From: Flavobacteriaceae bacterium CG2_30_31_66
GTDB lineage: Bacteria > Bacteroidota > Bacteroidia > Flavobacteriales > Flavobacteriaceae
Assembly: GCA_001873065.1 (NCBI GenBank)
Contig: MNYM01000015.1
Coordinates: 1 to 64,000 of the forward strand
Length of the DNA: 64,000 bases
Direction: 5' to 3'
Below the pieces are notes generated by a model. The model worked only from the letters and a program-made list of their open reading frames with translations, searched no databases and was not told the DNA's origin. Below are positions 1 to 8,504 of this stretch, in pieces. The stretch's first letter is position 1. Every line of letters begins with the position of its first letter. A program made the position numbers and the translations under genes.

Positions 1-96
1 ACCGTAATTATCCATTGCGCTTTTCCACAGTAAATAACCAAATAAGATTGAAAGGATAGGAATCCCAATAAGAAATAGTAAAACTAAATCATCCAT
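1..96 (-). CDS. Small membrane protein, N-terminal part only
   Basis: An ATG at 96 on the minus strand opens a frame of 32 codons that runs off the left edge. It begins MDDLVLLFLIGIPILS and is a single hydrophobic segment followed by a more polar stretch, as at the start of a membrane-anchored protein. Nothing identifies the family. The start lies 125 bases from the divergent XRE gene, which leaves room for promoters in both directions. It could be a chance frame, but the membrane-like composition argues for a real gene. Confidence 0.45.
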   Translation of the reverse strand, partial: MDDLVLLFLIGIPILSILFGYLLWKSAMDNYG

Positions 97-221
97 AATT
101 TTTTTTAATATCCGTAAACTTATTGATTTACAGTTTAATCTTAAAATTATGTAACTAATTTTCTTAGGATAATTTTAAAATCATATATTCGCATATAAAT
201 ATTTAAATAAATTGAAAAACC

Positions 222-551
222 ATGAGTTTAAAAGAAATAAGAAAGAGAAAAGGAATTACACAAAGACAAATTGCACAAAAAATGGCTATGGAACAAACTA
301 CCTATTCTAAAAAAGAAAATGGAAAATCACCAATTACTGATGAAGAATATATCAAACTAGCTGATATTTTAGAAACTTCAATAGAAGAAATCAAGAGAGA
401 TAATCAGACTTCTCCAAAAAATGAATATTGCACATTCAATGACAATTTTATAGGAATCCAAATAATTTCAATGCCAAAAGATGTTTTAGATGTAATGTTA
501 AAATACACTGCAAAACTTGAAGAGGAAATTTCTTTTTTGAAAAGCAACTAG
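222..551 (+). CDS. XRE-family helix-turn-helix regulator
   Basis: A 109-residue protein. Residues 2-60 form a Cro/C1-type helix-turn-helix: the opening SLKEIRKRKGITQRQIA gives helices 1 and 2, and TTYSKKENGK the recognition helix. The C-terminal 45 residues are acidic and end in a probable short coiled coil (KYTAKLEEEISFLK) that could mediate dimerisation. Single-domain XRE proteins of this size in Bacteroidota usually act as local repressors. No toxin, phage or restriction partner is visible, so the target is unknown. A weak -7-like element lies near 185-195 upstream. The fold call is firm; the role is not. Confidence 0.85.
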   Translation: MSLKEIRKRKGITQRQIAQKMAMEQTTYSKKENGKSPITDEEYIKLADILETSIEEIKRDNQTSPKNEYCTFNDNFIGIQIISMPKDVLDVMLKYTAKLEEEISFLKSN

Positions 552-592
552 ATTTTTTAATATTTGACTTTTTGTTTTAAATGCAGAATAAT

Positions 593-1354
593 TTATTTTG
601 GAATTTTTCTAAAATTTCCTAAAAAAATCGTCCAATCGTATTCTTTAAATTCTATTTTTTTTGGAATTTCAGGGGTAATTTTATAGTTAAAGAGTATTTT
701 TTTAGCACCATTTATTCCTCCAAAATCGCCACGAAACCAAGATATTAAAACAACAGAAGTAGCAGTTTTCGTTTCAGATTCATAAGAAGTTTGTTCTTTT
801 AAATACGCTTTTGCCATAAAATCAAGTTCATTATCTAAGTTTTCGGGAGTATAGATAGCTACTGGAGGACAGCTTTTTGCACCACAATTCAAGGCAAAAT
901 GAATGCGCCAATCAATGTCATTTACTCGTAATTTTTGTTCCCAATTAGCGACAGACAATTTTTTTAAATACCCCAAACTAATTTTCATTCGAGATTTTCT
1001 AATAATTCCGTGTTCTATATCGTCAAAAGACAAGATTTCTCCGGCAACTTTTACTATTTTTTCACCGAAAAAAGCAGATCTATTTTTATATAAATCAGGG
1101 TTTTTGGTGAGAGAAATTTGTATAAATGAATTATAAATATTTATCCAAAAAGCAATTTTTTGTTCGTCTGTTTTTAACTGTTCTGTCAATTCATCTAGAG
1201 TGCTTTTTGAAAGCAAGTCAAGTTCTTTTTGAAACGATTTTCCATGCATTATTTGAGTTAATAAATCTTGAGAAATTTTATTATAATTTTCCTTTGATTG
1301 AGAATTCATCCAAAAAGTGGATAAAAAAAGTATGAAAATAAAAAAGTGTCTCAT
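593..1354 (-). CDS. Exported DUF547 domain protein
   Basis: The start at 1354 gives MRHFFIFILFLSTFWMNSQS, a clean N-terminal signal peptide, and is preferred over an in-frame ATG at 1378, which would prefix eight residues and overlap the divergent glycosyltransferase start. The mature part carries the DUF547 hallmarks AFWINIYNSF, DIEHGIIR and CGAKSCPP, in the usual order and spacing, over about 230 residues. DUF547 proteins are common extracytoplasmic proteins of unknown biochemistry in Bacteroidota; the conserved Cys-Gly-Ala-Lys-Ser-Cys motif suggests a catalytic or redox role, which is inference only. It is divergent from the glycosyltransferase at 1377, and the two starts are only about 22 bases apart. 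Confidence 0.85.
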   Translation of the reverse strand: MRHFFIFILFLSTFWMNSQSKENYNKISQDLLTQIMHGKSFQKELDLLSKSTLDELTEQLKTDEQKIAFWINIYNSFIQISLTKNPDLYKNRSAFFGEKIVKVAGEILSFDDIEHGIIRKSRMKISLGYLKKLSVANWEQKLRVNDIDWRIHFALNCGAKSCPPVAIYTPENLDNELDFMAKAYLKEQTSYESETKTATSVVLISWFRGDFGGINGAKKILFNYKITPEIPKKIEFKEYDWTIFLGNFRKIPK

Positions 1355-1376
1355 AAAAAATTTCGTAAGTTTAAGC

Positions 1377-2081
1377 ATGAAAATAGCGGTTATAATTCCT
1401 GTTTATAATGAGCAAGAAAACCTTGCAAAAAGGTTGTCGTTTTTATGCGAACAAGTTAACAAATTTCCGATTGAAATAATTGTTTCCAATTCTCCAGAAA
1501 CGTTTGATGAAACCCCAAAAGTATGTGAAAATTTTTCAAATATACGTTTTATAAACAGTCCACAAAAAGGCAGAGCTGTACAAATGAATTTTGGCGCAAA
1601 ACAAGCAAAAGGAGATGTTTTGCTCTTTTTACATGCTGATGTTTGTTTGCCAAAAGATTTTTATGAACAAGTAATCAATGCCATTAAAAAAGGATTCAAA
1701 GCCGGATTTTTTGCCTATAAGTTTGATAAAGAAACTCGATTATTAAATTTAAATAGTTCATTCACTAAAAAAGATGGATTTTTTGCTGGAGGTGGAGATC
1801 AATGCCAATTTTTTACCAAAGAAACTTTTGAAAAATTACAAGGTTTTAATGAAGAATTTTGCATTATGGAAGATTTTGAAATGATTGATAAAGTGAGAAA
1901 AGCAAAAATTCCATACACAATTATTCAATCAAAAGCGATTGTCAGTGCTCGAAAATACGATCAAAATTCATGGCTAAAAGTCAACTTGATTAACGGGTAT
2001 GTTTTTTTTAAATATAAATTAGGAGTTCATCCAATTCAATTAAGAAAAACCTATAAAAGTTTGTTGAGAGAATCTGTTTAA
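1377..2081 (+). CDS. Family 2 glycosyltransferase, TIGR04283-type
   Basis: A 234-residue GT2-fold protein starting MKIAVIIPVYNEQENL, the nucleotide-sugar binding strand. The segments KGRAVQMNFGAKQAKGDVLLF, split here as RAVQMNFGAKQA and GDVLLFLHADVCLP, place the metal-binding DxD-type HADV motif near residue 85. The late GGGDQCQFF and FCIMEDFEM segments match the small cytosolic glycosyltransferases called 'rSAM/selenodomain-associated transferase 2'. A longer frame upstream to 1317 exists but its extra 20 residues look unlike the family and cover the divergent gene's signal peptide. It ends by overlapping the convergent glpD stop by 4 bases. Acceptor and sugar are unknown; no membrane segment is seen. 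Confidence 0.85.
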   Translation: MKIAVIIPVYNEQENLAKRLSFLCEQVNKFPIEIIVSNSPETFDETPKVCENFSNIRFINSPQKGRAVQMNFGAKQAKGDVLLFLHADVCLPKDFYEQVINAIKKGFKAGFFAYKFDKETRLLNLNSSFTKKDGFFAGGGDQCQFFTKETFEKLQGFNEEFCIMEDFEMIDKVRKAKIPYTIIQSKAIVSARKYDQNSWLKVNLINGYVFFKYKLGVHPIQLRKTYKSLLRESV

Positions 2082-3724
2082 GAAAACGAAGTTGCCATTT
2101 TTAGTTGATGTTCCAAGTCATTTTGATGTAAATTTTTAGTCTTTTCATCCCAATTAAAATGCTCTTTAAACAATTGTAAAACAAGGTTTTTATACAAATT
2201 CACATTGGGTTTGTCAAAAAATAAACGTCCTGTTCTTCTCATAAAAAAATCGGTTGGAGTACAAGCCATTTCATAATGAATAGTGAACCAAACTTCGGCT
2301 TTTAGTAATTTTTCAGTTTGATTTTCATCTATAAATTCGTCAAACTTTTTCAAGATGATGTCTGTTTGTTTTCCATAATTATGCACTAAATATTCGGCAT
2401 CTTTTTGGGTAAAATCAACTTCATTAATACGATTGTAAATGGCATCAGTATAACTTTTTACCTCATTTGAGTTTTTAAAAGTTCCGCCTGAAAGCACAAT
2501 TTTTTCAGTTTTTATTACATCAAATTTTTTATCAAAACGTCTTTCATATTTTTTTGCTACCAAATCAACAATGCGTTCAGCCATTTTTCTATAGCCTGTT
2601 AATTTTCCTCCAGCAATAGAAATTAATTCAGTTTCACTAACAAAAATTTCATCTTTTCTTGACAATTCCGAGGCTGATTTTCCTTCCTCATGAATCAAAG
2701 GACGCAAACCTGCCCAAGAAGATTGGATATCATCTAACGTAATATTTATTTCAGGAAACATATTGTTCACTGCTGAAATTAAGTAAGTTGCATCTACTAA
2801 ATCCGTATTTACAGTATTTTTATTTTCTTGATAATTAGTATCTGTTGTTCCAAAATACGTTACTTTTCCTCTTGGAATGGCAAACATCATTCTTCCATCT
2901 GGAATGTCGAAATACACCGCTTGTTTTACAGGCAGTTTTTCGTGAGCAACCACCAAATGAACGCCTTTTGTCAAATGCAAACGTTTACCAATTTTTGAAT
3001 GATTGATTTGACGCAATTCATCCACCCAAGGGCCAGCAGCGTTTACAACATATTTTGCTGAGATTTCAAAAGTTTCATTAGAAATTGTATCAATAACTTT
3101 AGCGCCAACGACTCTTTTTTCTTTGTATAAAAAGTCGGTTGCTTCTAGATAATTAAGAGCTTTCGCATGATAATTTAGCGAAGTTTTTAAAATTTCGATG
3201 GTTAAACGTGCGTCATCAGTTCTATATTCTGCATAAAATCCTGCACCATTTAAAATGCTTTTTGGCAGCAAAGGTTCTTTTTCTAAAGCCTCCTCCTTTG
3301 TGAGCATTTTTCGTTTGTCATCACCTTCAACAGAAGCTAAGATATCATATACTTTTAAACCGAAAGAAGTGAGCCATGAGCCATACGATCCGCCTTCAAT
3401 TAAAGGCAAAATCATCTTTTCAGGAACCACTAAATGAGGAGCTAATTTGTGAACAATAGCGCGTTCTGTGCCAACTTCTTTCACCAACCAAAAATCGAAT
3501 TGTTTCAAATAACGCAATCCACCATGAATCAATTTTGTTGATTTGCTTGACGTTCCAGAAGCAAAATCGTTTTTTTCAATCAAAGCCACTTTCATTCCGC
3601 GAGAAGCTGCATCTAAAGCAATTCCTGCACCTGTGATGCCACCACCAATAATCAAAATGTCAAACTCCACTGTTTGTAAAGCTATTTGAATGTTTTTTCT
3701 ATTGAAATAGGAAAAGTTTATCAT
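2078..3724 (-). CDS. glpD: FAD-dependent glycerol-3-phosphate dehydrogenase
   Basis: A 548-residue enzyme that oxidises sn-glycerol 3-phosphate to dihydroxyacetone phosphate at the membrane and feeds electrons to the quinone pool. The FAD Rossmann motif GGGITG sits at residues 27-32, followed by the family signature GTSSKSTKLIHGGLRYL at about 57-73. The C-terminal 130 residues match the DAO_C cap. It starts 23 bases after glpK, so the pair glpK-glpD is an operon. No glpF facilitator or regulator gene lies beside them. Length and motifs fit the aerobic GlpD type rather than the anaerobic GlpABC complex. Confidence 0.95.
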   Translation of the reverse strand: MINFSYFNRKNIQIALQTVEFDILIIGGGITGAGIALDAASRGMKVALIEKNDFASGTSSKSTKLIHGGLRYLKQFDFWLVKEVGTERAIVHKLAPHLVVPEKMILPLIEGGSYGSWLTSFGLKVYDILASVEGDDKRKMLTKEEALEKEPLLPKSILNGAGFYAEYRTDDARLTIEILKTSLNYHAKALNYLEATDFLYKEKRVVGAKVIDTISNETFEISAKYVVNAAGPWVDELRQINHSKIGKRLHLTKGVHLVVAHEKLPVKQAVYFDIPDGRMMFAIPRGKVTYFGTTDTNYQENKNTVNTDLVDATYLISAVNNMFPEINITLDDIQSSWAGLRPLIHEEGKSASELSRKDEIFVSETELISIAGGKLTGYRKMAERIVDLVAKKYERRFDKKFDVIKTEKIVLSGGTFKNSNEVKSYTDAIYNRINEVDFTQKDAEYLVHNYGKQTDIILKKFDEFIDENQTEKLLKAEVWFTIHYEMACTPTDFFMRRTGRLFFDKPNVNLYKNLVLQLFKEHFNWDEKTKNLHQNDLEHQLKMATSFS

Positions 3725-3747
3725 ACAATTTTTAGGATAATTATTAA

Positions 3748-5232
3748 TTATTCTTCCCAGTTTTTAGTTCGTTCAATGGCTTTCAACCAATTTTTGTACA
3801 AATGTTCTCTTTTTTCAGAAGTGAATTTTGGTATAAATTCAACATCAATTTCACGATGAATTGTCAACTCATTTTGATGCCACAAACCCACACAAATTCC
3901 AGCCAAATAGGCAGCACCCATAATTGTTGTTTCAATAATTTTTGGACGTTCAACAATCGTATTTAAAATATCAGCTTGAAACTGCATCAGTAAATTATTT
4001 GCACTTGCTCCACCATCAACTTTCAATGATTTTAGCGGAATTCCAGCATCTTCTTGCATGGCAATTAACACATCTTTCGTTTGATAAGCCAAAGATTGTA
4101 AAGTGGCTTTGATGAGGTGATTTTTGCCTGTATCCCTAGTCAACCCAAAAATAGCACCTCTGGCATACATATCCCAATAAGGCGCGCCCAAACCTGCAAA
4201 TGCAGGCACCACAATCACAGGATTTTCGTCTCCTACATGTTGCGCGAAAAACTCACTTTCTTCGGCTGATTTTATGATTTCTAAACCATCTCTCAACCAT
4301 TGAATGGCTGCTCCAGCCACAAAAACACTTCCTTCTAAAGCATAATAAACTTTATCGTTGATTCCCCAAGCAATGGTTGTTAACAAACCATTTTTTGAAA
4401 ATTGTGGTTTTTTTCCAGTATTCATCAATAAAAAACAGCCAGTTCCATAGGTGTTTTTAGCATTTCCTTTTTTGAAACACGCTTGTCCAAACAAGGCTGC
4501 TTGTTGATCTCCAGCAATTCCAGCTATTGGAATTTTTGTTTCATTCAACATAAAATCACCAAAATGAAACGAAGAGGGTTTTACTTCTGGAAGCATTTTT
4601 TGATCAATATTCAATGCTTTTAAAAGCGTTTCATCCCAACACAATTTATTGATATCAAACAACATTGTTCTTGAAGCATTGCTATAATCGGTGGCATGCA
4701 CTTTTTTATCAGTCAAATTCCATAAAACCCAAGAATCAACGGTTCCAAAAAGCAAATTTCCTTTTGCAGCTTCTTCTTTTGCATTAGGAATATTTTCTAA
4801 AATCCAATGAATTTTGGTAGCAGAAAAATAGGCATCAATCACTAAACCTGTAGTCTGTTTTACATGATTTTCTAAGCCTTTTTTCTTTAAATCTTCACAA
4901 ATTTCAGCAGTTCTTTTGTCTTGCCAAACAATGGCGTTATAGATCGGTTTTCCAGTATTTTTATCCCAAATAACAGTAGTTTCTCGTTGATTGGTGATGC
5001 CAATTCCTACAATTTTATCTGAAGTAATATTTGCAATTTCAATTACTTTTTGTAAGGTTGAAAGTTGCGTTTCTAAAATCACAAAAGGGTCATGCTCAAC
5101 CCAACCAGATGCAGGATAAATTTGTTCAAATTCCTCTTGAGCAATCGCAACAATCTTCCCTTTTTCGTCCACCAAAACCGAACGCGAACTGGTGGTTCCT
5201 TGATCTAATGCTAAAATATATTTTTGTGACAT
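3748..5232 (-). CDS. glpK: Glycerol kinase
   Basis: A 494-residue FGGY-family kinase that phosphorylates glycerol with ATP to sn-glycerol 3-phosphate, the first step of glycerol use. The N-terminal phosphate loop [15 protein letters not shown] is at residues 8-22. The substrate-binding WVEHDP and [11 protein letters not shown] segments and the C-terminal FGGY signature [17 protein letters not shown] are present. Length is that of the usual family (about 495-505). It is the first gene of glpK-glpD and is divergent from the NhaC antiporter, with 87 bases between them for promoters. Confidence 0.96.
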   Translation of the reverse strand: MSQKYILALDQGTTSSRSVLVDEKGKIVAIAQEEFEQIYPASGWVEHDPFVILETQLSTLQKVIEIANITSDKIVGIGITNQRETTVIWDKNTGKPIYNAIVWQDKRTAEICEDLKKKGLENHVKQTTGLVIDAYFSATKIHWILENIPNAKEEAAKGNLLFGTVDSWVLWNLTDKKVHATDYSNASRTMLFDINKLCWDETLLKALNIDQKMLPEVKPSSFHFGDFMLNETKIPIAGIAGDQQAALFGQACFKKGNAKNTYGTGCFLLMNTGKKPQFSKNGLLTTIAWGINDKVYYALEGSVFVAGAAIQWLRDGLEIIKSAEESEFFAQHVGDENPVIVVPAFAGLGAPYWDMYARGAIFGLTRDTGKNHLIKATLQSLAYQTKDVLIAMQEDAGIPLKSLKVDGGASANNLLMQFQADILNTIVERPKIIETTIMGAAYLAGICVGLWHQNELTIHREIDVEFIPKFTSEKREHLYKNWLKAIERTKNWEE

Positions 5233-5319
5233 AAAAATGCAAATACAATTAGCAATTTACAAAATAACCTGAAATAATATGGATAAATTATTACCTTTCC
5301 GAAAATTAAAATCGTTTCT

Positions 5320-6795
5320 ATGGATTATGGATTTCTGTCAGTAATACCTCCTGTTGTAGCAATTATTTTGGCTTTAAGAACCAAGCAAGTATATATTGCT
5401 TTGTTATTTGGAATTTGGTTTTCATGGCTAATTATCAAAGGTTGGAATCCACTTGATGGAACAATTGCGATGATTGAAAGTTTAGTGAATGTTTTTAAAT
5501 CTGAAGGAAATACTAGAACAATTATGTTTAGTGCATTGGTTGGAGCGCTGTTAATTTTCATACAATATTCAAAAGGCGTACAAGGTTTTGTTAACATTAT
5601 CAACAGAAGATTGGTGAAATTTGAAGAAAAAAAATCAGGTTTTGCACGAGTGATGGTTCAGGTTTTAGCCATGTTTACAGGGATTTTATTGTTTGTAGAA
5701 ACAAGTATTAGTTCGCTGACTGTTGGCACTTTATATCGTCCAATTTTTGATAAATTAAGAATTCCTAGAGAAAAACTCGCTTATATTGCCGATTCAAGTT
5801 CTGCACCTTCCTCGATTTTGATTCCTTTTAATGCTTGGGGAGCATTTATCATGGGTTTATTGCTCACACAAGGAATTGACAAACCATTTTCTGTGATGAT
5901 GGCATCTATCAAATATAATTTTTATCCGTTATTGGCAATTTTGATTGTTTTCATTGTTATTTTATCAAAAAAGGATTTTGGTCCAATGAAAAAGGCCGAA
6001 AAAAGAACTTTAGAAACAGGCGAATTGATGAATCCTAATGCAACTCCAATGGTTTCTGATGAGGTTACTTCTTTTCCGCCAAAAGAAGGAATCAAAGCAA
6101 AAGCATATAATATGATTGTGCCACTTTTGGTCATGGTTTTTATGATGCCTATTAATTTGATATATACTGGTTGGAATGCCGTAAAAGAATCTTCTTCATT
6201 TTTGAATCATGCATCACAAGCTATTGGTGAAGGTTCAGGTTCTTCTTCGGTTTTATATGCAGTAATTGCATCTATTTTAGTGGCAATAGGAATGTATATG
6301 ATTCAAGGAATTTTAAATCCAAAAGAAGCAATAACCCTAACTCTCAAAGGAATTAGCGAATTAATGCCTTTAGCTTTATTGATGTTATTAGCGTTTGCCA
6401 TTGGGGATGCTTGTAAAGAATTGGAAACTGGAGTTTATGTTGCGAATGTTACAAAAAGTTGGCTGTCAGTTGAATTATTGCCTGCAGTTGTTTTTCTAAT
6501 TAGTTCGTTTATTGCTTTTTCTACAGGAACTTCTTGGGGAACTTTTGCGATTATGTTGGCAATTTCAATTCCGATGGCAACTATTCATGGTGCAGATGTC
6601 ACTATTGTTGTTGCAGCAACTTTAGGAGGGGGAATTTTTGGAGATCATTCTTCACCAATTTCAGATACGTCTATTATTTCCTCAATGGCTTCAGCAAGTG
6701 ATCATATTGACCATGTGAAAACCCAAATGCCTTATGCAATTATTGGAGGAATTATTACAACAATTTTATATTTGATTATTGGATTTTTTGGTTAA
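5320..6795 (+). CDS. Na+/H+ antiporter, NhaC family
   Basis: A 491-residue integral membrane protein with about eleven hydrophobic segments. The NhaC superfamily motifs are visible: ADSSSAPSSILIPFNAWGAF around residue 160, and GGGIFGDHSSPISDTSIIS near 440, with charged/polar residues placed inside membrane helices as in sodium-binding antiporters. Members exchange Na+ for H+ across the inner membrane, or sometimes organic substrates such as malate/lactate; the substrate cannot be told from sequence alone. It stands as a single gene, divergent from glpK. Confidence 0.88.
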   Translation: MDYGFLSVIPPVVAIILALRTKQVYIALLFGIWFSWLIIKGWNPLDGTIAMIESLVNVFKSEGNTRTIMFSALVGALLIFIQYSKGVQGFVNIINRRLVKFEEKKSGFARVMVQVLAMFTGILLFVETSISSLTVGTLYRPIFDKLRIPREKLAYIADSSSAPSSILIPFNAWGAFIMGLLLTQGIDKPFSVMMASIKYNFYPLLAILIVFIVILSKKDFGPMKKAEKRTLETGELMNPNATPMVSDEVTSFPPKEGIKAKAYNMIVPLLVMVFMMPINLIYTGWNAVKESSSFLNHASQAIGEGSGSSSVLYAVIASILVAIGMYMIQGILNPKEAITLTLKGISELMPLALLMLLAFAIGDACKELETGVYVANVTKSWLSVELLPAVVFLISSFIAFSTGTSWGTFAIMLAISIPMATIHGADVTIVVAATLGGGIFGDHSSPISDTSIISSMASASDHIDHVKTQMPYAIIGGIITTILYLIIGFFG

Positions 6796-6882
6796 ATAAA
6801 ACCGCAGAGAAACAAAGGTTTCGCAAAGAACACAAAGTTAATCTTACCGAACTATGCGGAAAAAAGTTTGCGCTTTTTGCGT
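6796..6882. repeat. Intergenic repeat-like segment (cgcaaag units)
   Basis: The gap between the NhaC gene and the convergent gene at 6883 holds unusually G+C-richer, repetitive text: ccgcagagaaacaaag and tcgcaaagaacacaaag on one side, and tttgcgctttttgcgttt on the other, which is partly complementary to it. Similar phrases built of 'cgcaaag' units are, from memory, scattered between genes in flavobacteria. It could fold and end transcription from both sides. Confidence 0.4.
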
Positions 6883-7281
6883 TTAATCGTATGCTAAAAT
6901 CCCACGTTTTCCCATTTCAGGAATTATTCTTAATGCGCCTTCTTTAATAGTATTTTCTTTAAATAGAAAGGTTTTTTCAAATAAGGTATTTCCTTCAAAA
7001 AAACTCACTTGAAAACGATTGTTCAATTGAAATAATTCTGGTTGAATCAGTTCAATTTTTGCAAATGAATTTGCTGGCAAAACATCCAATTTTTTTCGAA
7101 ATAAAGAAGTGGTTTTTGTTTCAGAAAAACCTTGTGAAACAATCACAACCAATTCTAAATCAACCGATTTTTTATTGATGATATATGCATTCCAATCATC
7201 GGTTTTGTAAATATCATTGTATTCAAAAACAATTGCAATTGCTACATCTGTAACTTCAGGAATGTGAATGTCTTTTTTCAA
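6883..7281 (-). CDS. Conserved hypothetical protein downstream of pheS
   Basis: A 132-residue soluble protein with no signal peptide or membrane segment. It is predicted by eye to be mostly beta strands (alternating hydrophobics in VDLELVVIVSQGF and KIELIQPELFQL). I recognise it only as a small conserved flavobacterial protein that tends to sit next to pheS; it starts 7 bases after the pheS stop, so it is very probably in the same transcript. No catalytic motif is apparent. Function unknown. Confidence 0.75.
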   Translation of the reverse strand: MKKDIHIPEVTDVAIAIVFEYNDIYKTDDWNAYIINKKSVDLELVVIVSQGFSETKTTSLFRKKLDVLPANSFAKIELIQPELFQLNNRFQVSFFEGNTLFEKTFLFKENTIKEGALRIIPEMGKRGILAYD

Positions 7282-7288
7282 AAGTGCT

Positions 7289-8308
7289 TTAGATAATTGA
7301 TTTAAATTGCTCTAAAAATCGCTTGTCATTTTCATAAAACATTCTGATATCAGGAATTTGATACAACAACATGGCAATGCGTTCTATGCCCATTCCAAAA
7401 GCATATCCTGAGTATTTTGTTGGGTCTATATTGCAGTTTTTCAACACATTAGGATCAACCATTCCACAACCCATAATTTCTAACCAACCAGTTCCTTTGG
7501 TAATTCTGTAGTCAATTTCAGTTTCTAAACCCCAATAAATATCCACTTCTGCACTGGGTTCTGTAAACGGAAAATAAGAAGGTCTCAGACGAATTTTTGA
7601 TTTTCCAAACATCTCTTTTGTAAAATATAAAAGCGTTTGTTTTAAGTCTGCAAACGAAACATCAGTGTCAATATACAACCCCTCCACTTGATGAAAAATA
7701 CAGTGAGCTCTTGCAGAAATATCCTCATTTCTAAACACTCTTCCTGGTGAAATGGTTCTGATTGGCGGTTGATTTTTTTCCATATATCGCACTTGAACAG
7801 ATGAAGTGTGTGTTCGCAATAAAATATCTGGGTTTTGCTCAATAAAAAAAGTGTCTTGCATGTCTCTTGCAGGATGATATTCTGGCAAATTTAATGCGGT
7901 GAAATTATGCCAATCATCTTCAATTTCTGGTCCTTCAGAAACTGTAAAACCAATTCTATTAAAAACGTCAATAATTTGATTTTTTACGATAGCTATTGGA
8001 TGTCGCGAACCCAATTCAATCGGTTCAGAAGGCCTTGTTAAATCTCTGTAAATATTTTTTTCTTCAACCGAATTTTCAAGAATTTCATTCAATTCAGTTA
8101 CTTTCTCCTCAGCCGATTTTTTCAAAGTATTCAATGCTTGACCAAAATCTTTGCGCAAATCAGCATCTACATTTTTAAACGCAGCGAATAACTCTTTCAG
8201 TAAGCCTTTGGTTCCTAAAAATTTAATTCTAAAAGTTTCAATTTCTTCCTTTGTTGTTGCTTTAAAATCAGCTACTTCAATAATCAATTCTTTTACTTTA
8301 TCTAACAT
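7289..8308 (-). CDS. pheS: Phenylalanine-tRNA ligase alpha subunit
   Basis: A 339-residue class II aminoacyl-tRNA synthetase subunit; with PheT it forms the alpha2-beta2 enzyme charging tRNA-Phe. Residues 1-90 are the coiled-coil tRNA-binding arm. The catalytic core starts at GSRHPIAIVKNQIID. Motif 2 is PGRVFRNEDISARAH, and motif 3 is GYAFGMGIERIAMLLY near the C-terminus. Length matches the bacterial norm (about 330-345). pheT is not in the window. A -7 element TAAATTTG at 8336-8329 lies 20 bases before the start. Confidence 0.97.
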   Translation of the reverse strand: MLDKVKELIIEVADFKATTKEEIETFRIKFLGTKGLLKELFAAFKNVDADLRKDFGQALNTLKKSAEEKVTELNEILENSVEEKNIYRDLTRPSEPIELGSRHPIAIVKNQIIDVFNRIGFTVSEGPEIEDDWHNFTALNLPEYHPARDMQDTFFIEQNPDILLRTHTSSVQVRYMEKNQPPIRTISPGRVFRNEDISARAHCIFHQVEGLYIDTDVSFADLKQTLLYFTKEMFGKSKIRLRPSYFPFTEPSAEVDIYWGLETEIDYRITKGTGWLEIMGCGMVDPNVLKNCNIDPTKYSGYAFGMGIERIAMLLYQIPDIRMFYENDKRFLEQFKSII

Positions 8309-8328
8309 TTTGTTTGAAAATTAGTTTG

Positions 8329-8336
8329 CAAATTTA
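8329..8336 (-). promoter_or_regulatory. Candidate -7 element of pheS
   Basis: TAAATTTG on the minus strand fits the Bacteroidota -7 consensus TAnnTTTG and lies 20 bases upstream of the pheS ATG. No TTG is seen 17-23 bases further upstream, so the -33 part is missing or degenerate. Confidence 0.45.
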
Positions 8337-8442
8337 CATTATTTTAAAGAGTTTTTTTGATGATTTATTCGAGAATAAGTTTACATGGGCGAAATCGATT
8401 GAAATATAGGTTTAAGAAATGATTAATTTTAAGATTTTAAAT

Positions 8443-8470
8443 TTGTGATATTGAAAATTATGTATCTTTG
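8443..8470 (+). promoter_or_regulatory. Promoter of gdhA
   Basis: TTG at 8443-8445, a 17-base spacer, and TATCTTTG at 8463-8470 form a full match to the Bacteroidota sigma-A promoter (TTG, 17-23 bases, TAnnTTTG). Transcription would start near 8477, giving a leader of about 28 bases before the gdhA ATG. Confidence 0.7.
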
Positions 8471-8504
8471 CTTTACTAAATTTTTATTAATATCATAAAA
8501 AAAT

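Noticed and set aside
1377-1378. True overlap of the divergent DUF547 and glycosyltransferase starts
   Set aside because: The DUF547 signal peptide begins naturally at 1354, which removes the overlap.
5320-6795. Glycerol facilitator linked to glpK-glpD
   Set aside because: The protein has NhaC motifs and lacks the paired NPA motifs of GlpF.
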